Of a stretch of DNA of 64,000 nucleotides, positions 33,457 through 41,512 are shown piece by piece. Positions within the stretch are counted from its first letter, which is position 1; the number at the start of each line of letters is the position of its first letter. A program made the translations under genes and the position numbers. This DNA comes from Streptomyces ruber (GTDB taxonomy: Bacteria > Actinomycetota > Actinomycetes > Streptomycetales > Streptomycetaceae), in NCBI RefSeq assembly GCF_014648075.1, contig NZ_BMQK01000003.1, forward strand, positions 186,001 to 250,000, read 5' to 3'. The notes below the pieces were generated by a model. It had not been told where the DNA came from and did no database searches. It was given only the letters and a program-made list of their open reading frames with translations.

Positions 33457-34850
33457 TTCTTGGCTCCTTCGCGCATGGTGCGGGCGACAAGCAGGGACAG
33501 CGCCGTGACGGCGCCGGCTGAGACGAAGCCGGTCACGAAGGCCGATTCGGCCGGGACGTCCGACCCGTTGGGGGTGCCGGCGGTGAGGATCGCGCCGCTG
33601 ACCTGCACCCCCACGGCGAAGCCGATCACGCGGGTCACCAGGACCAGGCCGGTGGCGATGCCGGTGTCGCTCCGGTCGACGGACGTGGCGGTGCCGGCCA
33701 CCATCGCCGTGACGCACAGACCGTTGGCGAGCGAGATGAACATCTTGCCGATGACGAGGTGCCACACCTCGGTGTGGACGGCCGCCAGGGCGATCAGGGC
33801 GGCGGCCATGATGGCGATCCCGGCGGTGATCACGGCGCGCGAGCCGAAACGCCGCGCCCCGATCCCGCTGACCGGCCCGGCCAGCGACGCGGCCACGGCG
33901 CCGGGCAGCAGGTAGAGACCGATCTCGGTGGCGTCGGCGCCGAAACCGTACGTGTCGGCGGGCACCGCGAACAGCTGCGGCACGAGGTAGACCGGCACCG
34001 AGGTACCGACGCAGACCACGGACGTCAGCACGCACGACTTCCACACCGCGGGCCGTGCCAGCATGCGCAGATCGACCATCGGTGAGGCCGCGCGCCGTTC
34101 GACGGCCGCCCATCCGGTCACGAAGGCGGCCAGCAGTACGACAAGGGCGCCGAGCACGAGTGGCCGTGTGCCGATGTCGGGCGCCAGCGCGAGGACGAGC
34201 ATGAGCGTGACCAGCGTTCCGCTGAGGAGGAGCAGGCCGGGCCAGTCGATTCCGGCCTCGTCCGGGCGGTCCGGCGGATCGTGCGGCATCAGTCTGTTCA
34301 CCAGCAGGGTGGCGCCGATGACCGCGATCGTCGGCAGCGCGAACATCCAGTGCCGGGAGAGCTGTTCCGCCACGGGGCCGGCCGACAGCGTCCCCGCCAT
34401 CCCGCCTCCGACGAACAGCCCGCTGACCACCCCGATGGCCACCTTCGACGCTCCCGCGGGAAGGTGTGCGCGCACCAGGACGAACGACAGGGGCAGCGCG
34501 CCCACCATCGCCCCCTGCAGCACCTGACCGAGCAGCAGCACCGGCAGGTTCGGTGCCAGGGCGGACACCAGACCGCCGGCGCAGACCACCGTCATCAGTC
34601 GGACCAGGACCCTTTTTCCGCCGTAACGGTCGCCCAACTTGCCTGCCACCGGTGTGACGAGCGCTCCGGTGATGAGGAGCACGATGCTGAGCAGCGCCCC
34701 CTCGGCGGGGCTCATGTCCAGCTCGCGTTGGAGGAGCGGAAGCGTCGGCGTCACCACCGACTCCAGGGCGCCGGTGGCGACGGCCAGCATGCCGAGGGCC
34801 CCTACAGCGGCCTTTCCGATGCGGACCGGTGGAGCGAGGGTTGCGGTCAT
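33453..34850 (-). CDS. MFS efflux transporter, DHA2 type
   Basis: A 465-residue membrane protein with about 14 hydrophobic helices. GKLGDRYGGKRVLVR is motif A between helices 2 and 3, and LGQVLQGAMVGALPLSFVLV is motif B/C-like in helices 4-5. Such DHA2 proteins export drugs or secondary metabolites using the proton gradient. ATG 34850. It is the first gene of the two-gene unit with the monooxygenase and divergent from the TetR gene, whose operator palindrome lies 29 bp upstream of its start. Confidence 0.93.
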   Translation of the reverse strand: MTATLAPPVRIGKAAVGALGMLAVATGALESVVTPTLPLLQRELDMSPAEGALLSIVLLITGALVTPVAGKLGDRYGGKRVLVRLMTVVCAGGLVSALAPNLPVLLLGQVLQGAMVGALPLSFVLVRAHLPAGASKVAIGVVSGLFVGGGMAGTLSAGPVAEQLSRHWMFALPTIAVIGATLLVNRLMPHDPPDRPDEAGIDWPGLLLLSGTLVTLMLVLALAPDIGTRPLVLGALVVLLAAFVTGWAAVERRAASPMVDLRMLARPAVWKSCVLTSVVCVGTSVPVYLVPQLFAVPADTYGFGADATEIGLYLLPGAVAASLAGPVSGIGARRFGSRAVITAGIAIMAAALIALAAVHTEVWHLVIGKMFISLANGLCVTAMVAGTATSVDRSDTGIATGLVLVTRVIGFAVGVQVSGAILTAGTPNGSDVPAESAFVTGFVSAGAVTALSLLVARTMREGAKK

Positions 34851-34878
34851 GGACGTCCCTTCCGTCTCGCCGGGCCGA

Positions 34879-34901
34879 CTACACTACACCGTGCAGTGTA
34901 G
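34879..34901. promoter_or_regulatory. TetR operator between efflux genes and tetR
   Basis: A 23-bp inverted repeat with 7-bp perfect outer arms CTACACT and AGTGTAG, and inner CAC/GTG also paired; only one pair is unmatched besides the central base. It sits in the 69-bp gap between the divergent MFS and TetR genes and overlaps the upstream part of the tetR promoter. Confidence 0.85.
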
Positions 34902-34907
34902 GAAAGG

Positions 34908-34913
34908 TAGGAT
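34908..34913 (+). promoter_or_regulatory. Leaderless -10 box of tetR
   Basis: TAGGAT ends 6 nt before ATG 34920, the spacing of leaderless actinobacterial genes. The palindromic operator ends seven bases upstream, covering the spacer and -35 region, so TetR should repress its own gene. Confidence 0.5.
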
Positions 34914-34919
34914 GCGTCC

Positions 34920-35552
34920 ATGCCGACCACGAAGACACTGCGCGAGGGGTCCGCGCGGAAGCGGGCCGCCATCCTCTCGGCGGCCCGGGAGCTGTTTCTC
35001 GCCGACGGCTTCGACCGGACCAGCGTCGACGCGGTCGCCGCCCGGGCCGAGGTGTCCAAGCGGACGGTCTACGACTACTTCGGCGACAAGCAGACGCTTC
35101 TTCGAGCGGTCGTCGACGCCGTCGGCCAGTCACTGATCACCACGATCCGGCGCACCCTCGACGACACCCTCACCGACCTCCCCGAGGCCGCCGGACTGGA
35201 GGACGCCCTGGTCACGTTCTCCATGAGCATCGCGACCGACATGCTCGGCTCGGCGGAGTACGCGACGCTGCAACGACTGGTCCGGGCGGAATCCGGCCAT
35301 CTGCCGCACCGGGGCTACAACTCCATGGCAGACACCCCCGACGAGGCACTCGCCGAGCGGTTCGCCGCCCTCGCCGCGGCCGGGCTGCTCGATGTCCCCG
35401 ACCCCCGGCTCGCGGCCGACCAGTTCATCGCGCTGACCTTCGGCGTCGCGCTGGACAGGCTGGGCTCCGCGAACGCCGCGGAGGACGCCCGCGTGCGGCC
35501 ACTCGTCGTCGAGGGGGTGCGGACCTTCCTCCGGGCCTACCGGACCAGGTAG
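34920..35552 (+). CDS. TetR-family repressor
   Basis: A 210-residue regulator. The N-terminal helix-turn-helix is seen in GFDRTSVDAVAARAEVSKRT followed by VYDYFGDKQTLLRAVV. The C-terminal ligand domain (about 75-205) matches the TetR_C AefR-like type by pattern (DMLGSAEYATLQRLVRAESG). It is divergent from the MFS-monooxygenase pair and probably represses it and itself through the 23-bp palindrome, releasing when the exported compound binds. ATG 34920 appears leaderless. Confidence 0.93.
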   Translation: MPTTKTLREGSARKRAAILSAARELFLADGFDRTSVDAVAARAEVSKRTVYDYFGDKQTLLRAVVDAVGQSLITTIRRTLDDTLTDLPEAAGLEDALVTFSMSIATDMLGSAEYATLQRLVRAESGHLPHRGYNSMADTPDEALAERFAALAAAGLLDVPDPRLAADQFIALTFGVALDRLGSANAAEDARVRPLVVEGVRTFLRAYRTR

Positions 35553-35648
35553 GGCCGGGGGCACGGCACGGACAGTACGGGCGGCACGAGCAGCCCGGGC
35601 GGCACGCGGGAACAGTGCGCCGTCGCGGGCGCCGCTCGGCCCTCGTCC

Positions 35649-35726
35649 ATGACGTACGCCGGCATGGCCTGCATCGTCACCACGCTCGCGGCCTTCGCGC
35701 TGGTGGCCCTCGTCGCCAGGGGGTGA
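35649..35726 (+). pseudogene. Short hydrophobic ORF at the head of the kdp relic
   Basis: ATG 35649 to TGA 35724-35726 gives 25 residues, [20 protein letters not shown] followed by LVARG, one membrane helix. A small hydrophobic frame like this often precedes kdpF in Streptomyces as I recall. It stops early relative to that memory. It may still be translated but has no partner left. Confidence 0.4.
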
Positions 35727-35733
35727 CGAAGCC

Positions 35734-36201
35734 GTGACCGCCGAGAACGTCGTCGGCCCGGTCGTGGCCGTCGCCCTGATTGGCTGTCCCGTCCTCGCTC
35801 TGGTGCTCCCGGAGACCATGACCACCGGCACCTCGGCCGCCAAGGAGGCCGGGGACATGGTGGACCTGGACTCCGGCCCCACCGAGCTCATCGAGCTCAT
35901 CGAGATCGTGGAGATCGGCAACCAGTCGCTGATCACCCGGGGGCGGACGAGCTCAACGTCATGCGGCTGTCCTCGCCGGACTCCGCGATCCTCGCCGCGG
36001 TGATCCTCAACGCGCTGATCATTGTCGTGCTCGTGCCGCTCGCCCTGCGGGGAGTGCGCTACCGGTCGGTGAGCGCCGACCGGATGCTCCGCCGCCACCT
36101 CGCCGTCTACGGCCTGGGCGGCCTGATCGCCCCCCTTCGTCCGCATCGAACGCGTCGATCTGATCATCTTCGTCGGCCACGGAACCGGCCGACCACCATG
36201 A
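35734..36201 (+). pseudogene. kdpB: Fused relic of kdpF and the C-terminal part of kdpB
   Basis: GTG 35734 starts [20 protein letters not shown] (KdpF-like, 27 codons to 35814). It runs straight into [20 protein letters not shown] and [13 protein letters not shown] (35815-35943), a late KdpB segment. kdpA and most of kdpB are thus deleted. A 9-bp in-frame duplication gives ELIELIE. After 35943 about 30 KdpB residues are lost and the frame shifts to [20 protein letters not shown] and [18 protein letters not shown] (35943-36133). An extra C in a C-run (near 36131-36136) shifts again to [18 protein letters not shown], ending at TGA 36199-36201. The P-type ATPase phosphorylation site is gone, so no function remains. 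Confidence 0.85.
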
Positions 36202-36887
36202 ACACCCCTGTCGCCACAGTGCGCCTGCTCGGAGCGGACCTGCGGGCCCTCCTCGTCCTCACCCTGCTGACCGGCGTCGTCTATCCACTGGCCGTCACCG
36301 GCTGGCCGTCACCGGCGTCGCGCAGGCCCCGTTCCCCGGCAGGGCGAACGGCTCCGAGGTGACGGCGGACGGCAGGGTCGTCGGGTCCTCGCTGATCGGC
36401 CAGTCCTACGACCTGCCGTCGAAGGAGGGCCGGAAGAGTCCCGACGCCGACTTGAGGTGGTTCCAGGGCCGCCCGGCCGATGGACTCGGCACCAGCAGCT
36501 ACAACACCCGGTACGACCTGCTCCTGCCGGGGGCCACCAACCTCGCCGCCGACGCCGCCGACAACGAGGTCCTCGTGCGGCGGGGGGAGGAGGCGAAGGC
36601 CGCCGTCGGCCGGGACGACTCGGTGCCCGGCCACGCCGTCCGGCCCTCCGACGTGCCCCCCCGACGCGGTGACCTCCGCCGGCTCCGGACTGGACCCGGA
36701 CATCTCGCCGCGGTACGCGCGGCTGCAGGTCCACCGGGTCGCCGAGCGGAACGGGCTGCCCGTCGAGCGGGTGGAGAGGCTGGTCGAGGAGCACACGCGG
36801 GGCCGGACGCCCGGCTTCATCGGCGAGCCACGGGTCAGCGTCCTGGAACTCGGCATCGGGCTCGGCGCACTTCTGGAGACGTCATGA
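36198..36887 (+). pseudogene. kdpC: Frameshifted kdpC
   Basis: ATG 36198 still overlaps the kdpB stop (ATGA). The start [20 protein letters not shown] with [14 protein letters not shown] is KdpC. A perfect 14-bp tandem duplication at 36288-36315 shifts the frame; the proper sequence resumes as [52 protein letters not shown] seven-C run at 36656-36662 (six expected) shifts it once more before GLDPDISPRYARLQVHRVAE and FIGEPRVSVLELG, with TGA 36885-36887. KdpC is the assembly and affinity subunit of the high-affinity potassium pump. With kdpA and kdpB lost this copy is dead. Confidence 0.88.
36288..36315 (+). repeat. 14-bp tandem duplication in kdpC
   Basis: CTGGCCGTCACCGG occurs twice in a row (36288-36301 and 36302-36315). 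Removing one copy restores the KdpC reading frame across [13 protein letters not shown]. Confidence 0.9.
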
Positions 36888-36939
36888 CCCCGGCGCCCGG
36901 ACCCGTCACGGGCGCTGACAGGGGTGGACCGCAGCACAG

Positions 36940-37221
36940 CTTCGGGCCGTCGGCGCCCGCTGTGAAGTCGGCTCCACCCTCCTCGGCGCCGAGCTCCGCT
37001 TCGGCGGGCGTGCACACCGCGTCGCCCGGACCGAGGTCGTCAAGGACCTCATCGCCCTGCGGTTCGCCGACGGCGGCCCCCTGCTGCGGCTGGAACGCGG
37101 CACCGTCACCGTCGAGTGGGTGCCGCCGGTGCGCAGTCACGTCACCGAGCCGATGCGGTACGGCCGGCTGTTCCTGGCCGCGGACGCCGCGCACATCGTG
37201 GGAGAACTGCACGGGACTGCC
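36940..37221 (+). pseudogene. Relic of a 4-hydroxybenzoate 3-monooxygenase (PobA-like)
   Basis: One frame without a plausible start reads GAELRFGGRAHRVARTEVVK, DLIALRFADGGPLLRLERG, and then [20 protein letters not shown] with AHIV. The first part matches the substrate-domain region of PobA around TEVVKDL; the second matches the conserved [20 protein letters not shown] motif that holds FAD. Some 150 or more residues that normally lie between them are missing, and the sequence after AHIV diverges at once. Both FAD-binding ends are lost, so it is a deletion remnant. It directly follows the kdpC relic. Confidence 0.75.
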
Positions 37222-37262
37222 GTTCCGGTGCGCCGCACGGCAGGCCGGTGGCGGACCGTACG

Positions 37263-37613
37263 TCAGCCCTGCGTCCGGTTGCCCTTGGGCTTGGCCGGCT
37301 GGTCGGGGGTGCCGTGCGGCGGCGGGCTGAACGGCTCGGGCGACGTCGCCGGCGTGACGGGCGAGCCCGCGCGGCCCGTCCCCACCTCGGGGCGCAGACC
37401 GGCGGGGTCGCCGGACGTCGGTTCGGCGCCCGCGCGCAGCTGCTCCAGCCGGGACGTCAGCACCTGCACCGCGGGGAGGCGGTCGGCGTGCTCGCGCTCG
37501 TACGCCAGCAGTTGCTCCACCTCCCCGACGGTGAGCGTGCGGACACGGCTCTCCACGCTGCCGATCGGCAGCTGGTCGTAGTCGGGCAGCGGCAGGGTGC
37601 TGCGGTCGGCCAT
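37263..37613 (-). CDS. Conserved actinobacterial protein of unknown function
   Basis: A 116-residue protein, ATG 37613 with a GGGAG site. The N-terminus LPLPDYDQLPIGSVESRVRT with LTVGEVEQLLAYEREHADR is a small helical domain found in many Streptomyces proteins; it looks like a DUF-type module of about 50 residues that ends in a helix. The C-terminal half is Pro/Thr/Gly-rich and disordered. No enzymatic motif or membrane helix is present. It may be followed on the same strand by nothing functional, since the pobA relic lies beyond. Function unknown. Confidence 0.7.
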   Translation of the reverse strand: MADRSTLPLPDYDQLPIGSVESRVRTLTVGEVEQLLAYEREHADRLPAVQVLTSRLEQLRAGAEPTSGDPAGLRPEVGTGRAGSPVTPATSPEPFSPPPHGTPDQPAKPKGNRTQG

Positions 37614-37677
37614 GACTCTCTACTCCCTTTGGTGCTCGTTTCGGTGCCGTGCCGTCTCCGGGCCGCGCGAGGCGCCG

Positions 37678-38046
37678 TCAGTGGGCGCCCAGTCCTCCGC
37701 TGCCGAAGGAACCGCTGCCGCCGTTGCTCCAGCGGTGACGCGGCTTGCCCGGGCTGGGCCGCGAGGACGCGTTGCCGAATCCGTGCAGGTCGTGGGGGAG
37801 GGTCCGGGTGTCGCTGCGCGGCATCTCGTCGGGCTCGCGGCACGCGGTCTCCTGGTACACCGGCCCGCCGTCGGGCAGCTTGGGCTGTTCGTCCGGCCGG
37901 GGCCGGGGCAGCTCACGGCGCCAGATCCGCCTGCCCATGTAGAGGGCACCGATCAGCACCGCCACCACGACCAGGCCGGCCACGAACGGGCCGATACCGA
38001 TCATGTGATCCCGGTTCACGGCGAGATCCATCAGTTCCGTGTTCAT
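37678..38046 (-). CDS. Small membrane protein, DUF6479-like
   Basis: A 122-residue protein beginning MNTELMDLAVNRDHMIGIGP, followed by one membrane helix (FVAGLVVVAVLIGALYMGRRI). The rest is a hydrophilic tail rich in Pro, Arg, Ser and Gly (RHRWSNGGSGSFGSGGLGAH). The layout matches the DUF6479 family of Streptomyces membrane proteins. ATG 38046. It lies between two other small minus-strand genes that may form a loose unit. Function unknown. Confidence 0.75.
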   Translation of the reverse strand: MNTELMDLAVNRDHMIGIGPFVAGLVVVAVLIGALYMGRRIWRRELPRPRPDEQPKLPDGGPVYQETACREPDEMPRSDTRTLPHDLHGFGNASSRPSPGKPRHRWSNGGSGSFGSGGLGAH

Positions 38047-38092
38047 GTGAGGTGAGTACCCCAGTCATAACCGGCGAACCAGGATGAATGGC

Positions 38093-38503
38093 TCATTTCT
38101 CCCGGGCGTCGCGCGTCCGGGAACGGTTCGCCTTCCGGATCGCGTCGAGCAGCTCTGCCTTGCTCATCCGTGACCGGCCGTCGACGCCGAGCCGCCGGGC
38201 GACCTCGTAGAGGTGCCCCTTGGACGCGTTCTCGTCGACGCCCTCACCGCTCCGGCCGCCCTGCTGCCGGGGGCGCGCGGACCGGGGATCGGAGGGGCCG
38301 CGCCGGCCGTGCTCCTTGCGCTCCCAGTGGTCGCCGACCTTCTCGTACGAGTGCTTCAGCGCGCCGAAGGCGACGCGGTGCGCCCGCTCACCCTCGCCGT
38401 ACTGTTCGACCGCCGAGTCGTGCGCCTTGATCCAGGTGCGCCGGGCGCCCTCGGGGGAGCGTTCCAGCGTCGAGGGCAGTTCCTGTCGTCCGGGCACGGT
38501 CAC
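38093..38503 (-). CDS. ChaB-domain protein with C-terminal Rho_N-like domain
   Basis: A 136-residue protein. GTG 38503 is preceded by AGGAGGTG. Residues 6-60 form a ChaB domain: ELPSTLERSPEGARRTWIKA and HRVAFGALKHSYEKVGDHWE. A charged linker leads to a Rho N-terminal-like (SAP-type) helical motif, KGHLYEVARRLGVDGRSRMS with KAELLDAIRKANR, near 95-130. ChaB is annotated as a cation transport regulator in E. coli, but its role in actinomycetes is unclear; the Rho_N part suggests nucleic-acid binding. It is divergent from the copper protein gene across about 100 bp. Confidence 0.85.
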   Translation of the reverse strand: MTVPGRQELPSTLERSPEGARRTWIKAHDSAVEQYGEGERAHRVAFGALKHSYEKVGDHWERKEHGRRGPSDPRSARPRQQGGRSGEGVDENASKGHLYEVARRLGVDGRSRMSKAELLDAIRKANRSRTRDAREK

Positions 38504-38606
38504 CCACCTCCTGGAGCCGGGGACGGCCGGGTGCCCTACCGGACGGCGCAGAAACAGATGCGGAGTCGGCCGGTTTGGTGTAAGTCGGCACGGCTACCCG
38601 CCCGAT

Positions 38607-38984
38607 GTGACCTCAACGACTTCCCAACAGGAACTCTTCCGATTTCTCGAGGACCGTTTCGCGTGTGCGCAGGCGTGCACCGAGTGCGCGCGGGCGTGCG
38701 CCCTTCGTGCCAGCCTCGTGGACCCGGACGGCTCCACCGACCAGGAACGCGTGCGGCGCAAGGGCATCATGTGCGCGGAGGTGTGCGACGCCACCTGCCG
38801 CGTGCTGTCCGAGCAGGCGGGGCAGGACGAGGCCACCCTGCGCGTGCAGGTGGAATGGTGCCGCACCGTGTGCCTGGAGACCGCGCACGCCTTCGACGAG
38901 CACCCCGGCGCGGAGGACGGCGCGAAGGCGTGCCGCGAGTGCGCTCAGGCATGTACCGACTTCCTCGCCACGCTGGACGCCTGA
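38607..38984 (+). CDS. Cys-rich four-helix bundle copper-binding protein (Csp-like)
   Basis: A 125-residue cytosolic protein with 12 or so Cys arranged in CxxxC and CxxC patterns along helices: CAQACTECARACALRAS, CAEVCDATCRVL, WCRTVC and ACRECAQACTDFL. This is the four-helix Csp/DUF326 pattern in which Cys line the bundle core and store Cu(I). No signal peptide is seen, as in the cytosolic Csp3 type. GTG 38607 is the likely start, with no ribosome site. Context with ChaB and a kinase gives no further hint. Iron-sulfur binding was once proposed for this family and is less likely. Confidence 0.88.
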   Translation: MTSTTSQQELFRFLEDRFACAQACTECARACALRASLVDPDGSTDQERVRRKGIMCAEVCDATCRVLSEQAGQDEATLRVQVEWCRTVCLETAHAFDEHPGAEDGAKACRECAQACTDFLATLDA

Positions 38985-39129
38985 CCGTCCGGCCGCCGGT
39001 CCGTGTCGCGGTCGGCGGCGCCACGCCGGCCCCGGCGCTTCCGTCCGGCACCGTACAAACCCGGACCACACCCCGCCATACTGGACGCGCTGGGGCGGGG
39101 CCGGACACACCGGGGGGCGGTCGGCAGGC

Positions 39130-41439
39130 ATGGCGGACTCCAGGCTGATCCAGGGCCGGTACCGGTTGCTCGACCGGATCGGGCGCGGCGGGATGGGGGA
39201 GGTGTGGCGCGCGAAGGACGAGTCCCTGGGGCGGCACGTCGCCGTGAAGTGCCTCAAGCCCCTTTACACGCAGACCGGTCACACCTTCGCCCGGGTGCTC
39301 AGGGAGCGGTTCCGGCGCGAGGCCCGGGTGGCCGCGGCCCTCCAGCACCGCGGGGTCACCGTCGTCCACGACTTCGGCGAGGCGGACGGCGTGCTGTACC
39401 TCGTGATGGAGCTGCTCCAGGGCCGGAACCTGAGCCAGCTGCTGGAGGACAACCGGGGCCACCCCCTGGCCGTCGCCGACGTCGTCGACGTCGCGGCCCA
39501 GGGCGCCGCCGCGCTCGCCTACACCCACCGGCAGGGCATCGTGCACCGCGACCTGAAGCCCGCCAACATCATGCGGCTCACCGACGGCACGGTGAAGATA
39601 TGCGACTTCGGCATAGCCCGGCTGGGCCGCGACATCGGTCTCACCTCCCGGCTCACCGGCACCGGCACAGCCATGGGCACCCCGCACTACATGTCCCCCG
39701 AGCAGATCGGCGGCGATCCGGTCGACCACCGCAGCGACCTGTACTCGTTCGGATGCGTGCTCTACGAGATCGCCACCGGGGTGCCGCCCTTCGACCTCGA
39801 CGACGCGTGGGCCGTCCTCGTCGGCCACCGGGACACCCCGCCCGAGCCGCCCCGCAGTCACCGGGCCGACCTCCCCGGACACGTGGAGCGGGTCATCCTC
39901 GATCTGCTCGCCAAGCGGCCGGAGAACCGTCCGCAGGACGCCCTCGAACTGGAGCGCCGGCTCGACGGCGACGGCGGCCGGAGCCGGAACGGCGGCACGC
40001 CGGCCCGGATGCGGACGGTCGTGTCGTACCCCGTGGCGCCCCTGCCCCTGCCCCGGCCCCGCCCCGTCCCGGAACCGTCGGGCACGCCGGGCACGCCGGG
40101 CTCGTCCGGTGCGCCCGTCGCGTCCCGTCTGCCGTCCTGGACCCGGGGCATGACCACCGGGCACAAGGCGGCCGGGGCCGGGCTGCGCACCACCCCGCCG
40201 GACCCCTCCGCGGGCCTCAGCGGCGAGTGGATCGCCCGCCCCCTCACCGGCCGCGCCCGGCAGCCCGCGGTCCCCGCCCGGCCCGCCCCCTCGCCCGAAC
40301 TGCTCACCGCCCTCGCGGGACGCCACAACGCCGGTCTCAGCCTGGGCCGCCTCGGCCGCTGGACCGAGGCGGGGGAGGTGCACCGCGCGGTCGCCGCCGA
40401 ACGCGAGCACGCCCTCGGCCCCGACCATCCCGACACCCTCACCAGCCGCTACGAGGTCGGGTTCACCCTCAGCCGCACCGACAGGCCCGCGGACGCCCTG
40501 CGCGAGTTCGACCACGTCGCCCACGTGCGGGAGCGCGTCCTCGGCCCCGAGCACCCCGACACGCTCGCCGCCCGCCAGGAGGCGGCCTACGTCCTCGGCC
40601 GGCTGGGCCGTCATCCGGAGGCACACCAGGCGTACGCCTCCGTCCTCGCCGCGCGGACGCGCGTCATGGGCCCCGACCATCCGGACACCCTGCGCTGCCG
40701 GCACAACCTCGCCGTCAACCTCAGCCGGCTGGGCCGCCTGGAGGACTCGTACACGATGGCGTGCGAGGTGGCCGACGCCCGCGCGCGGGTGCTCGGCCCG
40801 GCGCACCCCGACACGCTCGTCACCCGGTACGAGGTCGCCTACCTGCTGGGCCAGTCGGGCCGCTGGCCGGAGGCGCTCGGCAGGTACGAGGAGGTCGCCG
40901 GGGACCGTGCCCGGGCCCTCGGCCCCGACCATCCCGACACCCTCTCCGCCCGCTACGAGGTCGGCATCGGCCTGGGGCGGCTCGGCCGCAGCATGGAGGC
41001 CCTGGGCCTCTACCGGGACCTCGTCGAGGACCGGACCCGCGTCCAGGGCCCCGACCACCCCGAAACCCTCCGCGCCCGCCACGGCCTCGGCGTCAACCTC
41101 GGCCGGCTCGGCCGCTGGGAGGAGGCGCTCGCCGAGGCCCGCGACGTGTGCGCGATCCGCGAGCGGGTCCTCGGCCCCGACCACCCGGACACCCTGGTCA
41201 GCCGTCGCGAGGTCGCCGTGGGACTCGGGTGGCTGGGCCGCTGGGCGGACGCCCTCACCGCGTACCGGCACGTCGCCGACGTCCGTGAGCGCGTCCTCGG
41301 CGCCGCCCATCCCGACGTGCTCGCCGGCCGCAACGACGAGGCGCACTGCCTGGAGCAGCTCGGCCGCGGCCAGGAGGCCGTGGAGCTGTACCGGAAGGTC
41401 GCGGCGTTACGGCAGCGGGGGGCCGTGGGCGGCCGGTGA
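39130..41439 (+). CDS. Soluble Ser/Thr protein kinase with C-terminal TPR array
   Basis: A 769-residue protein. The kinase domain (about 8-280) has IGRGGMGEVWRAKD, catalytic Lys40 in VAVK, HRDLKPANIM (Asp141), DFG near 159 and MSPEQ. A Pro/Arg-rich linker of about 110 residues follows. From residue 400 come eight full 42-residue repeats and one partial, each with LGRLGRW...EAL and ending LGPDHPDTL, a tetratricopeptide type (TPR_10/12). No membrane helix is present, unlike PknB-type receptors. The TPR array probably recruits substrates or senses a partner; the long unit GPDHPDTL is also frequent in NB-ARC proteins. ATG 39130; no clear ribosome site. Confidence 0.92.
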   Translation: MADSRLIQGRYRLLDRIGRGGMGEVWRAKDESLGRHVAVKCLKPLYTQTGHTFARVLRERFRREARVAAALQHRGVTVVHDFGEADGVLYLVMELLQGRNLSQLLEDNRGHPLAVADVVDVAAQGAAALAYTHRQGIVHRDLKPANIMRLTDGTVKICDFGIARLGRDIGLTSRLTGTGTAMGTPHYMSPEQIGGDPVDHRSDLYSFGCVLYEIATGVPPFDLDDAWAVLVGHRDTPPEPPRSHRADLPGHVERVILDLLAKRPENRPQDALELERRLDGDGGRSRNGGTPARMRTVVSYPVAPLPLPRPRPVPEPSGTPGTPGSSGAPVASRLPSWTRGMTTGHKAAGAGLRTTPPDPSAGLSGEWIARPLTGRARQPAVPARPAPSPELLTALAGRHNAGLSLGRLGRWTEAGEVHRAVAAEREHALGPDHPDTLTSRYEVGFTLSRTDRPADALREFDHVAHVRERVLGPEHPDTLAARQEAAYVLGRLGRHPEAHQAYASVLAARTRVMGPDHPDTLRCRHNLAVNLSRLGRLEDSYTMACEVADARARVLGPAHPDTLVTRYEVAYLLGQSGRWPEALGRYEEVAGDRARALGPDHPDTLSARYEVGIGLGRLGRSMEALGLYRDLVEDRTRVQGPDHPETLRARHGLGVNLGRLGRWEEALAEARDVCAIRERVLGPDHPDTLVSRREVAVGLGWLGRWADALTAYRHVADVRERVLGAAHPDVLAGRNDEAHCLEQLGRGQEAVELYRKVAALRQRGAVGGR

Positions 41440-41512
41440 CCGGCGGGCGCGGTGGACGACGGCGGCCCGCCGGCTCCTGGCCGTCGCCGATCAGCGCGTG
41501 CTACCAAGGGTC

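Noticed and set aside
36656..36662. Sequencing error as sole reason for the kdpC frameshift
   Set aside because: A C-run error is possible, but the independent 14-bp duplication and the loss of kdpA and most of kdpB show true decay.
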